Source: Hepsetus odoe (taxonomy: Eukaryota > Chordata > Actinopteri > Characiformes > Hepsetidae). Taken from it: 64,000 nt of DNA. A model generated the notes under the pieces. It was not told the DNA's origin, searched no databases, and saw only the letters and a list, made by a program, of their open reading frames with translations. This document shows positions 23,062 to 34,301 of the stretch, in pieces; the first letter of the stretch is position 1; every line of letters begins with the position of its first letter. Position numbers and translations under genes: made by a program. The DNA is taken from assembly GCA_017165825.1 (NCBI GenBank), contig CM029379.1, positions 20,798,044 through 20,862,043 on the forward strand. The letters run 5' to 3'.

Positions 23062-23450
23062 CCATGCAAACCAAAACTAGACTGACTCCCACACAAACAG
23101 AACTGCATCTTTCAAAACTTTTTAAAACTTTTAATTAACTACAAATTACTCCTCTAATGAACATCTTTTCTACTAATCCAGACTGCACTGGCTATCAGTA
23201 CGAGACATCTTTTTATTAATGTCACTCTTTTTTTCCAACCTTTCTTGATAATCTGGTGTCAAGGATGGGTCACCTTCAGTTTGCTAACAAGGGCTCGGAC
23301 CTGGATTCTGTAAAGCTAAAACTAGAATATAGAAATAACATTGACTTGCATGGAGCATTGAGAGAGCTGGGTGTGTAACACATGTAGACTCTGAGTTGAC
23401 TGAGTGGAGGAACAAATGTCAAACTCCTTCACTAACAGAGCAGACACACA
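23062..23450. other. Unassigned DNA
   Basis: No recognisable gene; may include the decayed end of the Tc1 relic. Confidence 0.4.
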
Positions 23451-23455
23451 CACTG

Positions 23456-23668
23456 GGGCAGCTGTGGCATGGTGGTTAGGGATTAGGCCCCTGGATTGGA
23501 ATCCCAGGCCAGTAGGTTGCCTTGAGGTACCCTTGAGCAAGGTTCTGTCCCCATCACTGCTTCCTGGGCATTTTAAATAGCTGCATCCTGCTGCAGAAGT
23601 TGAATTTCTTTGTAGTTTGCTGTGCAATATTTCACAATGACAAAATAGTCACTTTCACTTCACTCACA
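23456..23668 (+). mobile_element. SINE-A copy, first of a head-to-tail pair
   Basis: GGGGCAGCTGTGGCATGGTG at the head, CCTTGAGCAAGGTTCTGTCC in the body and AATAGTCACTTTCACTTCAC at the tail; the next copy starts at once. Confidence 0.9.
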
Positions 23669-23920
23669 TGTGTGGTCTAGTGGTCGGCGACTAGGCCCCA
23701 TGTTAGAAAGGTCACAGACACAAGTCCCAGACCATTAAGGTACGAAGAACAAGATATCTCACACATTGCTCCCCAGGTGCAGTACATGGCTGCCCATTCC
23801 TGCACTGTGTGTGTGTGTGTGTGTGAGAGAGATGGGTTTAATGCAGAGAATGCATTGAATTCTGGTTTACTGTATGCTGCGCTGTGTTCACAATAACAGA
23901 TAGTCCCTTTCACTTTCACA
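23669..23920 (+). mobile_element. SINE-A copy, second of the pair, with TG expansion
   Basis: Head GTGTGGTCTAGTGGTCGGCG, a body with a TG run at about 23805-23824 and tail AGTCCCTTTCACTTTCAC. More diverged than its neighbour. Confidence 0.85.
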
Positions 23921-23924
23921 CACT

Positions 23925-24844
23925 CACAAACACGTCCACACACCCAGCTACACAGGGTAGTAGAGCAACCTGATAACAGTTCTTCCAAGCACACTTGGGC
24001 TACCGTGCTTTAAAGGTCACCAACATTAGACAAACATTGGACACTGGGAGAGGAAAATAAATAAATAAATAATTTAAAAAAGCAGACTGAGTGGAAAAAT
24101 GGTGAAATTAATATTTTAGAGGTGAATTTCTCCTTCAGTTCCCAGAATAATTACACTGGATGGGTCTTTTTTTGCAGAAGAAATACCTTTGAAGAGTAAG
24201 AGTAACATTAAATAACTACACACATTCATTTTCACATCTAAATCCCAAATTAATTCTACACCACTCGCCCCTTACACTACCTTATGGTCAACAATATTCA
24301 TTGAATGGATGTTAAAGAAAGATCGCATTCCAAGTTAAGGACATTGTGTATCTGCTGTAAGGTTATGCTTTCAGACACCCAGGGTTGTGTAAGGACACTG
24401 GTGATAGAAATAGGAAAATCGGAAGGCCTAGAGTGGACTGTGTGTGAGGATTGTATTTGTATCATCTGGTTTCTTTTTGTAAAAGTGACTAAGGATCTCG
24501 ACAGAGGAGAAGACAGCCGTAATGAGAACAGACAGGAAGGATGTACAACGCTTTACTGCATTATTCCTCCTGGGCTCGGTTCAAGCTGGATTTGACTGGC
24601 ACGGTTTCCACTGATGGACATGGACAGATTCAGTAACTGCACTGCAACGGAAGCACAGCAGATGAGGTTAGTCCAGGGTTTAGGGTATGTGGGCAGGGAA
24701 CTCTGGAAAAGAGGACGAATGGAACATTATTATTATTTTATTATTTTTAATATTGTCCTCAATCAGAAAAATGTCCCTAAATATCAGCTTCGTTATTTAA
24801 AACATTTCAGTCCACTGTGTTATTTGGATGTCTGGTTATTTTAA
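23925..24844. other. Unassigned DNA
   Basis: No recognisable gene. A frame from ATG 24614 reads MDMDRFSNCTATEAQQM and meets a donor-like GAG|GTTAGT at 24667; this could equally be chance. Confidence 0.4.
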
Positions 24845-25112
24845 AGTTGTCACCTCACAGTGAGTAGGTCCCAGGTGGGGCGGTCCAGATATTTTCTTTG
24901 TGAAGTTTGCATGTTTCCATCAGGTGCTCCATACATGCATGTCAGGTGGATTTGAGATGCCTCCAAGTTGTGTGTGTGTGTGTGTGTGTGTCTGCCCTGG
25001 CTGGTCAACCTGTCCAGGGTGTTTCCCTGCCTTTCACCCTGTGAGAGCTGGAACAGACTCTGCAACCACCCATGACCCTATTCAGTACAAGTGGCTAAGA
25101 AATTGAGTGAAT
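24845..25112 (+). mobile_element. SINE-C copy, best in window
   Basis: TCACCTCACAGTGAGTAGGT near the head, GTGGGGCGGTCCAGATATTT, GTGAAGTTTGCATGTTTCC, a TG run (24967-24991), CCTGTCCAGGGTGTTTCCC and GAGTGAATAAAAGAG at the end. The order of blocks is that of a widespread fish tRNA-type SINE; family naming is from memory. Confidence 0.75.
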
Positions 25113-25257
25113 AAAAGAGTAAATCTTTTTTTTTCCAATGCACTTACTCAAATCTTGGTGAAATTAGCTTTTCTTCTGGACTGAACTCATTGTTTCAGTG
25201 TAGTTACTTGTCATTTTCGGGACAATCTAGACTTAACTAATAAAAAAAACAACTATA

Positions 25258-25261
25258 CGTT

Positions 25262-25291
<30 letters not shown>
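25258..25291. repeat. AAT microsatellite
   Basis: About ten AAT/TTA units. Confidence 0.95.
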
Positions 25292-25292
<1 letters not shown>

Positions 25293-25479
25293 TGTAACCT
25301 TACTATCATACTTGATCACCATTAGTCCAAAAAACATCTTACTCTTTAGAAAGGTAAGACTGCGATGTTTGTGTGTTGTTGCATGAGTTCTAGACAAGCT
25401 GTTTTTCACAGCATATGGAGTCCATGACACAGGGCTGCATCCTGGCCCATCTCAGACTTCCGGTTGGCCCACCTCTCGC

Positions 25480-25560
25480 TTCATGAATTTTGATTGATTT
25501 GTGAAGCCCAACTTCATGAATTTTGATTGGCTGCCATTTGAGTTCATGAATTTTGACTGA
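25480..25560. repeat. Three-copy minisatellite, TTCATGAATTTTGA
   Basis: The 14-mer occurs at 25480, 25513 and 25543 (spacings 33 and 30), each followed by (T/C)TG-like text. It gives the residues QSKFM three times in a minus-strand frame. Confidence 0.85.
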
Positions 25561-25561
25561 C

Positions 25562-26745
25562 CGTTATCTGACAGAGGTGTTTGCTTGGTGATGGCTTGTA
25601 TCCCTGTGGAACAAAACACTGAACGAACGCTAGCCACGTTACTGCTGCCCAACACCCACTGACTGAGCACGAATCCAGTTCCCATTATACCGGTATTGGA
25701 GCCTGAGTATGTGCCAACGGAAGGGATTCTTTGAGTTTTGACACTGATTCCCACTCAGTCAGGTCAGCTGTTTCAACGATGGTTTCAAGTCACTTCTCGG
25801 TGAACTGTTGGCTCCTTGAAGTGGCAAGAACTTCAGATTGTTTACTGAACCAGAATCTAAACCTTCCACTTATTCTTGTTAGCGCACAGAATATTACAAG
25901 GATAGTAGCATGAAGAATATTAACTGCAATTCTGTTATGTCAGCTCACAAAAAGTTCACACCAGCTCGCATCACGCTGAATGATGGAGGGCCATCCATCC
26001 ACCCACCAAAAATTTCTTGGATTCCTGATCATGGATGCCTGGAGTATCACTAGTGATGAAACTCTTAATGAGAAGTTAGATGGCTAGTTCACTCAGTGAA
26101 AGCAAGAACCACCAACCTGGAGGGAAAAACAAAGCTTTCTGCCTTTGATCGTGACATATTTTTCATGTCAATTTTTTTTTTTTTTTAGCCAAAATATTTG
26201 TTGTTCTCTAATTGAATCCCACCAGAGAAAGAAAGATTGAAGGAGGAGATTATGGATTTATGCTTTTAGAGAGGTCTCTCTGGGGAGGTACTGAAAGGAT
26301 GGCAATCAGTAGTTCATTCGTCTATGCAGTGAACATTCAATCAAAGATAACATCAAGTATTTTAATGGCTGTGGGTTTAGTTGCAACATTACTGCATTAT
26401 TCCAGCACGGTTTGTTTATTATGGACCAACTCGGTGGTTTTGGCCAGCTATGCTTGCGGAACAGATGGGCTGTGTCCCAAACCACACACTACATATTACG
26501 TTACTCCATGTCTGTGTATCATTTGTTACACTCTATTTAATGTTGCAGTATAAACTTTAGGATGCAGCCACAGCTCCGTTAACATGTTATCAATTTTCAT
26601 TTAGAAATTCATTTTCAGTCTGGAACCTTGACATTTAATTTTCGAAAGAGATATTTATCTCACTTTTATATTGATAATGAATCATTTCTCATACCTCCAA
26701 ATCTGGCAACACTGATACTGAAAAGAGGACCAGCTGTCTGTACAC
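25562..26745. other. Unassigned DNA
   Basis: A plus-strand frame of 113 codons (26212-26553) has a hydrophobic middle but no motif I recognise. Nothing else is supported. Confidence 0.4.
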
Positions 26746-26749
26746 ATGT

Positions 26750-26885
26750 AACCTGATGGCAGTGTAAGGGGAGGGATTTTCCACTAGATACATGCACACA
26801 TTTCCAAAGTTGAGCTTTGGCAGGACCCTCACTGTTAAAGTGAAATACTGAAGCGGGTGCTCAAAAGCAGTCAAAAGTCTCTGAA
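26750..26885. repeat. Older repeat without LINE (empty relative)
   Basis: GGGAGGGATTTTCCACTAGA is followed, without any LINE, by GTGAAATACTGAAGCGGGTG and AGTCAAAAGTCTC. The same two halves flank the LINE at 17311-18246. Confidence 0.7.
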
Positions 26886-26889
26886 AACT

Positions 26890-27735
26890 CAGTTGTTTCT
26901 ATGTTTTTGTTTTTCTCATTTGAAACAGAGTGAAAACGTGTATTTGCCCATGTTGTACTTTTTGCCTTGCGGGGCTCTGTCCTAGTCATGTGACTGAAGA
27001 CTATAATTTCTCTCATTTTGCAGAACACAAAAAGTATTTAATGTAATTCACATTGAGACAAACATTGCAGACCTAAGAATAAAAATCTCGTTAAATTTAA
27101 TGAAAGTATTTTCGGAGCTGAATTTAGCATATTAGAGCAGGAAAACATTACAGTGGCTGATGTGCACAGACTGGTTAATAGGACGCTTATTCCAAATGTT
27201 GTATTTAGTCTCTTGCATTTCTGTAAGATGTACTGTGTTCCTGATTTTTAAGATATAGTAGATGTTTTCTGAAATAACCAGATTAACTGAGGAAAAAACC
27301 AGACTTGTTATATAAAAGTCCTGACCAGTGAGCACTGTGGATGTTCATAGATGTTCTGAACTTCTCCAAGCTTACTGGACATCTGCTAACCTTTCAACCT
27401 GTTTGTTCGGGTTGGAACGATCTAGCCTGGCTTCGCCTCAGGCACATCTAGCTGGGTTGCAAGCATCTCCAACTGCTCCAAAAAGTTCTTGTTTTGGGCC
27501 AAACTTCTTGTAAGAGCACCTCGTAGAAAATGCAAGTAATCCCAGCTATCGATTAGGTTTAGACTATGGGTTAAACTGAAGGTTCAGAATTAGGTTGTGA
27601 TTTTGGGTTGAAATACATGTTAGGAGTTAAATATTTAAAGCTATTCTATTTTTATTAATATTAGTTCAATTAAATAGACATTTAGTTCGTAAAGACAAGG
27701 TGAGCACCAACTACATCATGTATCATATAAATCCT
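26890..27735. other. Unassigned DNA
   Basis: No recognisable gene or repeat. Confidence 0.45.
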
Positions 27736-27739
27736 GTAA

Positions 27740-27965
27740 GTGACAGTGACTGACATCAGCAGTCACTGTGTGAAACACAGCACAGCACAGCACAGCACAT
27801 ACAACCTCAGGTTTAAAGCCATACACACATGCAGACATTTCCAGCACCCGGGGCGCAGTGATGGGGACGGTACCTTGCTCGAGGGTACCTCAGGGCAACC
27901 TACAGGGCTGGGATTCAAACTAATGACCTTCCAATCCTGGGGCCTAGACCTTAACCTTAACCCAA
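27740..27965 (-). mobile_element. SINE-A copy with CAGCA expansion
   Basis: Standard body and B box (GATTCAAACTAATGACC). The word ACAGCACAGCAC has grown to about five CAGCA units at 27777-27800. Confidence 0.85.
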
Positions 27966-27969
27966 TAAA

Positions 27970-28470
27970 GCATGTCAGAAGTGGGACTTAACTGCATTAC
28001 ATTGTACGATTGTGTTGCTTTATTGCAATATTTATTGTATCATTGACCCACAGAATTAAAGCTCTGTTGATTTATTGATGGAGATTTACTGATCATACAC
28101 TTCATTTAATAAAATTAATGTATATTTAATTTCTCTCCTCTTCTGTCTAGTTCTATTTATAGCCCAAAACAACCTGTAGTTGCAATCCTTTTTATGGGAT
28201 GGTCCCTAGAAACAAGAGTTTAAATGGAATAGATGGCATTTTGCTCTGCTGATCTCTTGCTTAATTAAAGGACATTTTTATGGCATTTTTTTATTGATTT
28301 TGGCATTGAATGGAATAAACCTGTTGACTGAATGAGAAACAAGTTTATTGCTCGGGTGAACAACAGTTCCAGCTTTCAGGCATGTGTGTGTGTGTGTTAC
28401 CAGAAGCATCACCCTGAGCTATGGCAATCAAAGGTCATCACACTGTAGTGAGAGGTTTACAAGGTACTAC
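27970..28470. other. Unassigned AT-rich DNA
   Basis: No recognisable gene; short TG run near 28383. Confidence 0.45.
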
Positions 28471-28475
28471 TGCAT

Positions 28476-28478
<3 letters not shown>

Positions 28479-28520
<42 letters not shown>

Positions 28521-28608
28521 CATTGGGTCATCAATTTTTTAAAATGTGCTGCTGGGACCTGTCCCTGCACATCAGAAAAGGAGAGAGAGAGAGAGAGAGA
28601 GAGAGAGG
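28479..28608. repeat. CA and GA microsatellites
   Basis: CA run 28479-28520 and GA run 28579-28608, continuing as GA-rich DNA to about 28735. Confidence 0.95.
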
Positions 28609-28739
28609 AATCGAAAGAGTGACAGTGTGACGTGAAATAAGAAAAACTGAATGACAGACAGAGAGAGAGAGGAAAGACAGGCAACAAACACAAAAGAGAA
28701 AAGGAGGAAGGAGAGACAGAAGGAAAGAAAGCGAGGGCA

Positions 28740-29445
28740 GTGGATTTCATTAGTATTACTCTTGCTTTGTAGGTGAGACTTTATAGAGTTGTTTCTCAGT
28801 CTTGGCTCCATGGTAAGAACAGCTTCCTTCTGTGGAAAGTGTTGATTCTTATTCACATGTTCAAAAAAAAAAGGGGAAAATTGGATGCTTATTAACCCCT
28901 TGATTTCTAAAACTGAGACAAAACAAACCGTAAGACCAATAGATGATAACAGCTGTTTCTTTGGCAGTTATTCTGAGAAAGAGAAGGTTATGATGGTTAT
29001 TAAATGTGAGAAGAAGGTCAAACTGAGGAGATTTTCTCCTCTGCGTTAACTTACGTGCTCTGGAAATCGCAACCGTCCGATGGAGTGAGTCATCCTGCAG
29101 ACACGCGCGTGGGTGACAGATGAATGAGAGTTAATTTGAGAGGGCACAGCATCTTTAAATGAAGGCATGAAAGGAAGCCCTTTCCTCCAGCTGTCAATCA
29201 AACACTGCTGCTTCTGTTTGGTCTGGAAGACTTTAATGCTGTTTGAGAAAAAATGAGATGTTGGACCACAGCTCATGAACAGATACACTTGACCAAACAG
29301 CCGTTTTGTATTACTTCCCATGGGTTACTTTCAGTTACTTTCTTAGAATACATACTATTATTTAAGCCTGGTTGCCCTTTTATATCATTTCTATTAAAGC
29401 ATAAAAACTATCTCCAAACTCAACCTCTCTAACTAGATGCAGGTA
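28740..29445. other. Unassigned DNA
   Basis: No gene recognised. 29100-29230 is high-complexity sequence and could be conserved noncoding DNA. Confidence 0.4.
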
Positions 29446-29449
29446 ATGA

Positions 29450-29632
29450 GGGCAGCGATGGTCTAGTGGTTAGAGACTATGTCCTATGATCGGTGGGACT
29501 GAGTTCCAGACCAGTAGAACAGAGGTACACTTAAGAGGTACATAACTGAGGTACACTTAAGCAAGGTTCCGTCCCCAACGTTGAGTGCTCCCGAGTGCTA
29601 CGCTTTCAGTTTATGGTTCAAAGACAGCGACC
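29450..29632 (+). mobile_element. SINE-A copy, first of second pair
   Basis: Head GGGCAGCGATGGTCTAGTGG; the body word GAGGTACACTTAAG is duplicated (29522 and 29549); the tail is missing. Confidence 0.85.
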
Positions 29633-29835
29633 TGGGGCAGCAGTGGCCTTCTGATTAGGAACGAGTTCTCCTACTCAAAAGGTCATTGATTTGAGTTCCT
29701 TGACCAGTAGATTGCCCTGAGGTTTCCTTGAGTATGAAACCATCCCCATCACTGCTCCCCGGGCATTGGATATAACTGTCCACTTCTGCAGAGTGTGTTT
29801 GAATAAAAAGCAGAAAAGCCAGTGTTGTGATGGAG
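29633..29835 (+). mobile_element. SINE-A copy, second of second pair
   Basis: Head CTGGGGCAGCAGTGGCCTTC, body CATCACTGCTCCCCGGGCAT; truncated before the CACTTTC tail. Confidence 0.85.
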
Positions 29836-29839
29836 ACCA

Positions 29840-30735
29840 TAAGTTTTCCTGGTCCTTGTTTATTTTAAATTCACCCAAAGCAAGTGACTGTACTGGCCTA
29901 AGACACTAAAGGGCATGGACCCCAACAGGTAATCTGCTTGCTGAGATGTATATCCTGGTGTTGGCACATTTAATGTCACCAAAGTCGATGTTACACCTCT
30001 TGAACCCACACACATACAAAAATCTAAAATGAGAAAAAGAGACCTTAGCGTTATTGCGGTTCTGGGTCAGTGTGTTTCAGACTCACATTCGTATCTGCTT
30101 CATCCCTGCAGGCCGTTAGATTTCCACTGTTATTAAGCAAGGCTAGGCCAGAAAGAGCGCTACTGCTTATTTATTTCAAATCGACATTTCACAGACTTTC
30201 ATCTCTGAGGAGCTGCGTCACATTCCATCTCGGAGAAGAAAAGGAATGAAACACCCAGGCTGTGCAAGTGTCAAAGAGAGAGTGAGAGCAAGAGAGAGAG
30301 AGAGAGAGTAAACAAATGTAAAAGCATTCCATTTAGCCCTCAGACATGGCCAGGTGTGTCTTGGAGGTCTCAGGGTTTAGGTAAAAGCACTTAGAATGTT
30401 CTGGAGGGAAAAAATGTTTTAAAAAAATCCACCTCGTATCTCCTGTGTCTGGCACACTTAGTCCTAGTCCACACTTATAAGTGTATTCTAAAAATGTCCA
30501 TGTGTACAATACCTTATACTATCCGCTGCAGGAGTATCATGGAAAGCCTTATATGGTCCAAAAAAGATGATCTTTAAAATCAGAAATGATAACGCCATCT
30601 TTCAACAAACTATAATAAGTAATCATTTTGCAAACACAGTGTGGGCATTCAGCTTTGTATAGTTCAGGTTTTGGCTGGATTTTTTTCATTTTTATTCCAA
30701 TACCTCCTCTTCTGAGTTTAAAAACCAAAGGAGTT
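29840..30735. other. Unassigned DNA
   Basis: No gene recognised. GA run at 30290-30310. Confidence 0.45.
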
Positions 30736-30737
30736 TT

Positions 30738-31145
30738 GTCAAGTCAAGTCAAGTCAAGTAGGATTTTATTGTCATTTCAGCCATATACACAGTACACAGT
30801 GAAACGAAATAAGGTTCCTCCAGGACCCTGGTGCTACACACAAGACAAGACACAAGACAACATAAGACAACACGGGCCAACAAGTGCAGACAAGACAGAC
30901 AACAACAGACGGCACGACAGACAGTACATTCATCCGTAGAGGGCTGCAGTGTTGTGGAACAAAGCAGCCCAGGTAGATTATAGTGTAGCAGTGTGGTGGA
31001 GCGGTGTTACTGAATTTAAAGTGCAAGAGTGCAACACGAGATAAATAAATAAATACAGGATGAAAAGTGGACTGGTATTGGTGGTTTCAGAGGTTGGTGG
31101 TTTCCGAGTTCAAGAGTTCAGAGTTCAGAAGGTTCGTCAGACTGG
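30738..31145 (-). mobile_element. LINE (Rex1/CR1-like) 3' untranslated region, copy 3
   Basis: The best-preserved 3' end: TCAAG repeats at 30740-30757, GATTTTATTGTCATTTCAGC, AGTACACAGTGAAACGAAAT, CCAGGACCCTGGTGCTACAC. It ends in untranslated sequence near 31145, so no coding part was copied. Confidence 0.85.
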
Positions 31146-31304
31146 GCATGATGAGCTTTTACACAGCTTTATGTACATTGTTGCATTGTGGTTGTTTTCA
31201 TCATAGGAATATTGAAGCAAATACTTTACAGAACAAAGTCGCAAGCAAAGTTTTTGCTACTATCTTACCTTAACAACATCCATTCAACCATGAGCGATTT
31301 CACA

Positions 31305-31545
31305 GCAGCTGCCCAGCCCCATCCTACCATGGCAAACACCTAGCAACCTCCTAGCAACACCACTGCAACTATTAGAGAAGGCATAGCATCCACCTGGGAT
31401 ACCATAGCAACCACTTAAAAGCACCCTAGCAACCACCTGGGATATCATAGTAACATGCCAGCAACTTATAGCAACATCCTCCTGTAACCACCTAGCAACA
31501 CCCTAGCGACCACTTGATAACGACCCAGAAATACTCTGTCAACAA
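31305..31545. repeat. Degenerate CTAGCAACCAC minisatellite
   Basis: Words of the type CCTAGCAACCAC or ATAGCAACCAC recur about every 10-30 bases (31340, 31350, 31408, 31428, 31490 and others), with two copies of ACCTGGGATA(C/T)CATAG. Confidence 0.8.
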
Positions 31546-31549
31546 TACA

Positions 31550-32430
31550 TTTTCTGCATTTGGGATATGAGGATTAAACCTTAAGCAGTAGAATTAGATT
31601 TTTTTTTTTGTCAGTATGTCAAACTGTGTCAGAAGCCCTATAATGTCCTTTAGCTAATTGACTACATTTGAGATAAAGGGAAAAAAGGTGTGAATTTGTT
31701 TTTTTGGCCAAACTTTTTCTTTAGGCCAAAGAAAAAGAGTGAAAAGAGACAGTTAAAATGATCAATTTATTAACCACTAACCTAATTTAGACAGTGAACC
31801 TCAACATTAAAGTGCAAACGGGAAATATCGAAAGGAGTCCTGAACATCCCAACAAATTATGTAAACAAAAACCAAAAAGGAACCAATTTTGCTATTAACG
31901 GCCAACACATCTAGTCCAGCGGCGCCTCCGGGGCAGCTTGGTGGAGCTACAGAGAGTTCTGAGAGATGTTGTGAGTTACGGTAGTGCACTATTATGCACT
32001 GGGTTATGTGCCATATGGCTGCATCATAGCCAGTCATGCCACTGAAAGCAATAGTGGTCGGAAAACATTTCACATCATTGCAGAAACAGCCTTCCTAAAA
32101 ATACGGATGAACAGTAACGACCTTAGAGTTTGGAGGCAGGCGGTGAGCGACTGGATGAGGCTGCTCTCCGTTATGCTCAATTAAACAAAGATGAAATGTT
32201 AAAATAAACCAGAAAAAGAAGCAGAACACACTCTGCTGATAAACATTTTGAAGATGCTGGTGAGGATACAGTGTTCTAGTGTCACCTAAACACCTTTAAG
32301 AATAATCTTAAGGACATGCTGAAGAATTTACACAGCAGTCAGACTCTTCCATCATTCATACAAAATCTTGTGGGAAAAAAATGCAAAAAATAAACAAATA
32401 AATAAATAAAAAGTATATATATATACACAC
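31550..32430. other. Unassigned DNA
   Basis: No recognisable gene; AAAT and TA runs near 32395-32425. Confidence 0.45.
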
Positions 32431-32435
32431 ACACA

Positions 32436-32967
32436 CAGTACTGTACTAAAGTTTTAGGCAGGTGTGGAAAAAATGCTGTAAACAAAGAAGTGTTAATCAT
32501 TTATTTTCATCAATCAACAAAATGCAGTGAATGAACAAAAGAGAATCTAAATCAAATCAATATTTGGTGTGGCCACCCTTTGCCTTCAAAACAGCATCAA
32601 TTCTTCTAGGTACACTTGCACACAGCTTTTGAAGGAACTCGGCTGGTAGGTCGTTCCAAACATCTTGGAGAACTAAGCACAGATCTTCTGTGGATGTAGC
32701 TTCCTCACATCCTTCTGTCTCTTCATGTGATCCAGACACACTGGATGATGTTGAGATCAGGGCTCTGTGGGGGCCAGAAGAACTGATGCTGGTTTGAAGG
32801 CAAAAAGGTAGTAACACCAAATATTGATTTGATTTAGATTTTTCTTTTGTTCGCTCACTTTGTATTTTGTAAATTGATAAAAATAAACAATCATTATTTA
32901 TATTTCTGAAAGTATTCTTTGTTTACAGCATTTTTCTACACCTGCCTAAAACTTTTGCACAGTACTG
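32436..32967 (-). mobile_element. Deleted Tc1 family C element, copy 1
   Basis: Ends read CAGTACTGTACTAAAGTTTT and, inverted, AAAACTTTTGCACAGTACTG. Similarity between the two ends continues inward for over 100 bases. Between them lies only the C-terminal part of a transposase on the minus strand (32557-32800; LQDVWNDLPAEFLQKL and PRRIDAVLKAKGGHTKY). The residue at the DDE glutamate position is Gln (DLNIIQ). It sits in TA/CA microsatellite DNA. It is non-autonomous. Confidence 0.9.
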
Positions 32968-32969
32968 TG

Positions 32970-33457
32970 TGTATATATATATATATATATAAAATATATA
33001 TGCACAGAGCTTCCACTACAACAATACAAACTATTATTCAGTGCGTCGATGAGCCTTTCTGAAAATGTCTGCGAGCTTTGTCATATCTCAGATGTCTGGT
33101 TCCTTTCACTAAAACTAGAAACAAGATTGTCTAAAGCAAAGTCTTTTATTTTTTAAAGACATCTGAACCACTTTTTGGTAAAAAGCTTTGAGAAATTACT
33201 GGAATACCCACTTTAAACAGAGTATTCATTCATTCAGACTAGAAAATGTTCCTCTTCAGGTCTGATTAGAAGGTAGTTTTGGAGATTTGTCTTCCTGTGT
33301 GTGAGCTTGAGTTTAAGATCATTATAATACTAATGCACTTCAGCTCAGCTCAGATCTTCTTTCTGATGGACTGATAAATTATTCTCACTGCGTCATGCTG
33401 ACTGGCTAACCTGGATGGTGTGGATGGGTTTTTTGAAAGGAGGTTGAATACTTTAGT

Positions 33458-33488
<31 letters not shown>

Positions 33489-33655
33489 TTGATATGCAGA
33501 GGATTTGGCTGTGAAAGATTTCAGTCTCGCTTCAGTGTTTCTTTCCTGAATAAATAAGAGAATAAATGTAAATCATCCTGCCTGTGTTTTCTCTTTTGAT
33601 TGAGTCGTCCTTTCCTCGTTTACTTTCTTTTTTTTTCCCCACACAGAAAAACTCC
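32970..33655. other. Unassigned DNA with TG run
   Basis: TA run 32970-33000 and TG run 33463-33487; no gene recognised. Confidence 0.5.
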
Positions 33656-33663
33656 TCAAAGCT

Positions 33664-34300
33664 GTGTGTGTGTGTGTGTGTGTGTAACAGCTTTCAATGT
33701 TACACACAATGTACATATTTCCTATTCTTTCTTTTTCTTTTTTCTTTTATTCTGGTCTTAGTGTTCTTATCTCTCTGTGTCTTTCTTTCTGGTGTCTGTT
33801 CTTTTCTCTCTCCATTTCTCTACTTTCTCTTTCTTTCATCTCTGTTGTCACTGATCTCTCTCTCTCTGTCTACTTTTTCTTTCTTCCTTGCATCAGTGGT
33901 CATATCTCGGTTTCTTTCTTTCCTTCTTTCATCAGCGATCTTCTCACACTCCGTTTCTCTACTTTCTCTTTCTTTCTGGTGTCAGTGTTGCTCTCTCTCT
34001 CTCTCTCTTTCTCTGAGTACTTTTCTCTTTTTTTTTCTTTCTGGTTCCAGTTTTTTTCTCTCTCTACTTTCTCTTTCTTTCTCTTTCTGGTGTCAGCGTT
34101 CTTATCTCCCGCTCTGCTCCTCTACCTATTCTCCATCTTTCTCTCTGGTATCAGTGTTCTTGTCTCTCTCTTTGTCTCTACTTCTCCCTCTTTGTTATTT
34201 CTTTCTTGCTTACTTTCTGTCTGGTGTCAGGGTTCTTATCGCTCTCTCCATCTCTACTTTTCTTTCTTTCTTTCTCCCTCGATGTCACAGGTGCTGTTAT
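33664..34300. repeat. Polypyrimidine minisatellite
   Basis: A TG run is followed by about 580 bases of CT-rich DNA in which GGTGTCAGTGTTCTTATCTC-like anchors recur about ten times (for example 33979, 34089, 34146, 34223). Two overlapping open frames of 251 and 202 codons exist only because the strand is nearly free of purines. Confidence 0.85.
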
Positions 34301-34301
34301 G

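Noticed and set aside
24614..24667. Possible first coding exon MDMDRFSNCTATEAQQM with a donor-like GT
   Set aside because: Short, with no partner exon or recognised family; chance is the simpler explanation.
25480..25560. Regularly spaced short repeats as a CRISPR-like array
   Set aside because: Only three copies with short spacers in vertebrate DNA; no cas genes. It is a minisatellite.
26212..26553. 113-codon frame with a hydrophobic segment
   Set aside because: No recognised domain, no splice or promoter context, and composition close to background; not called as a gene.
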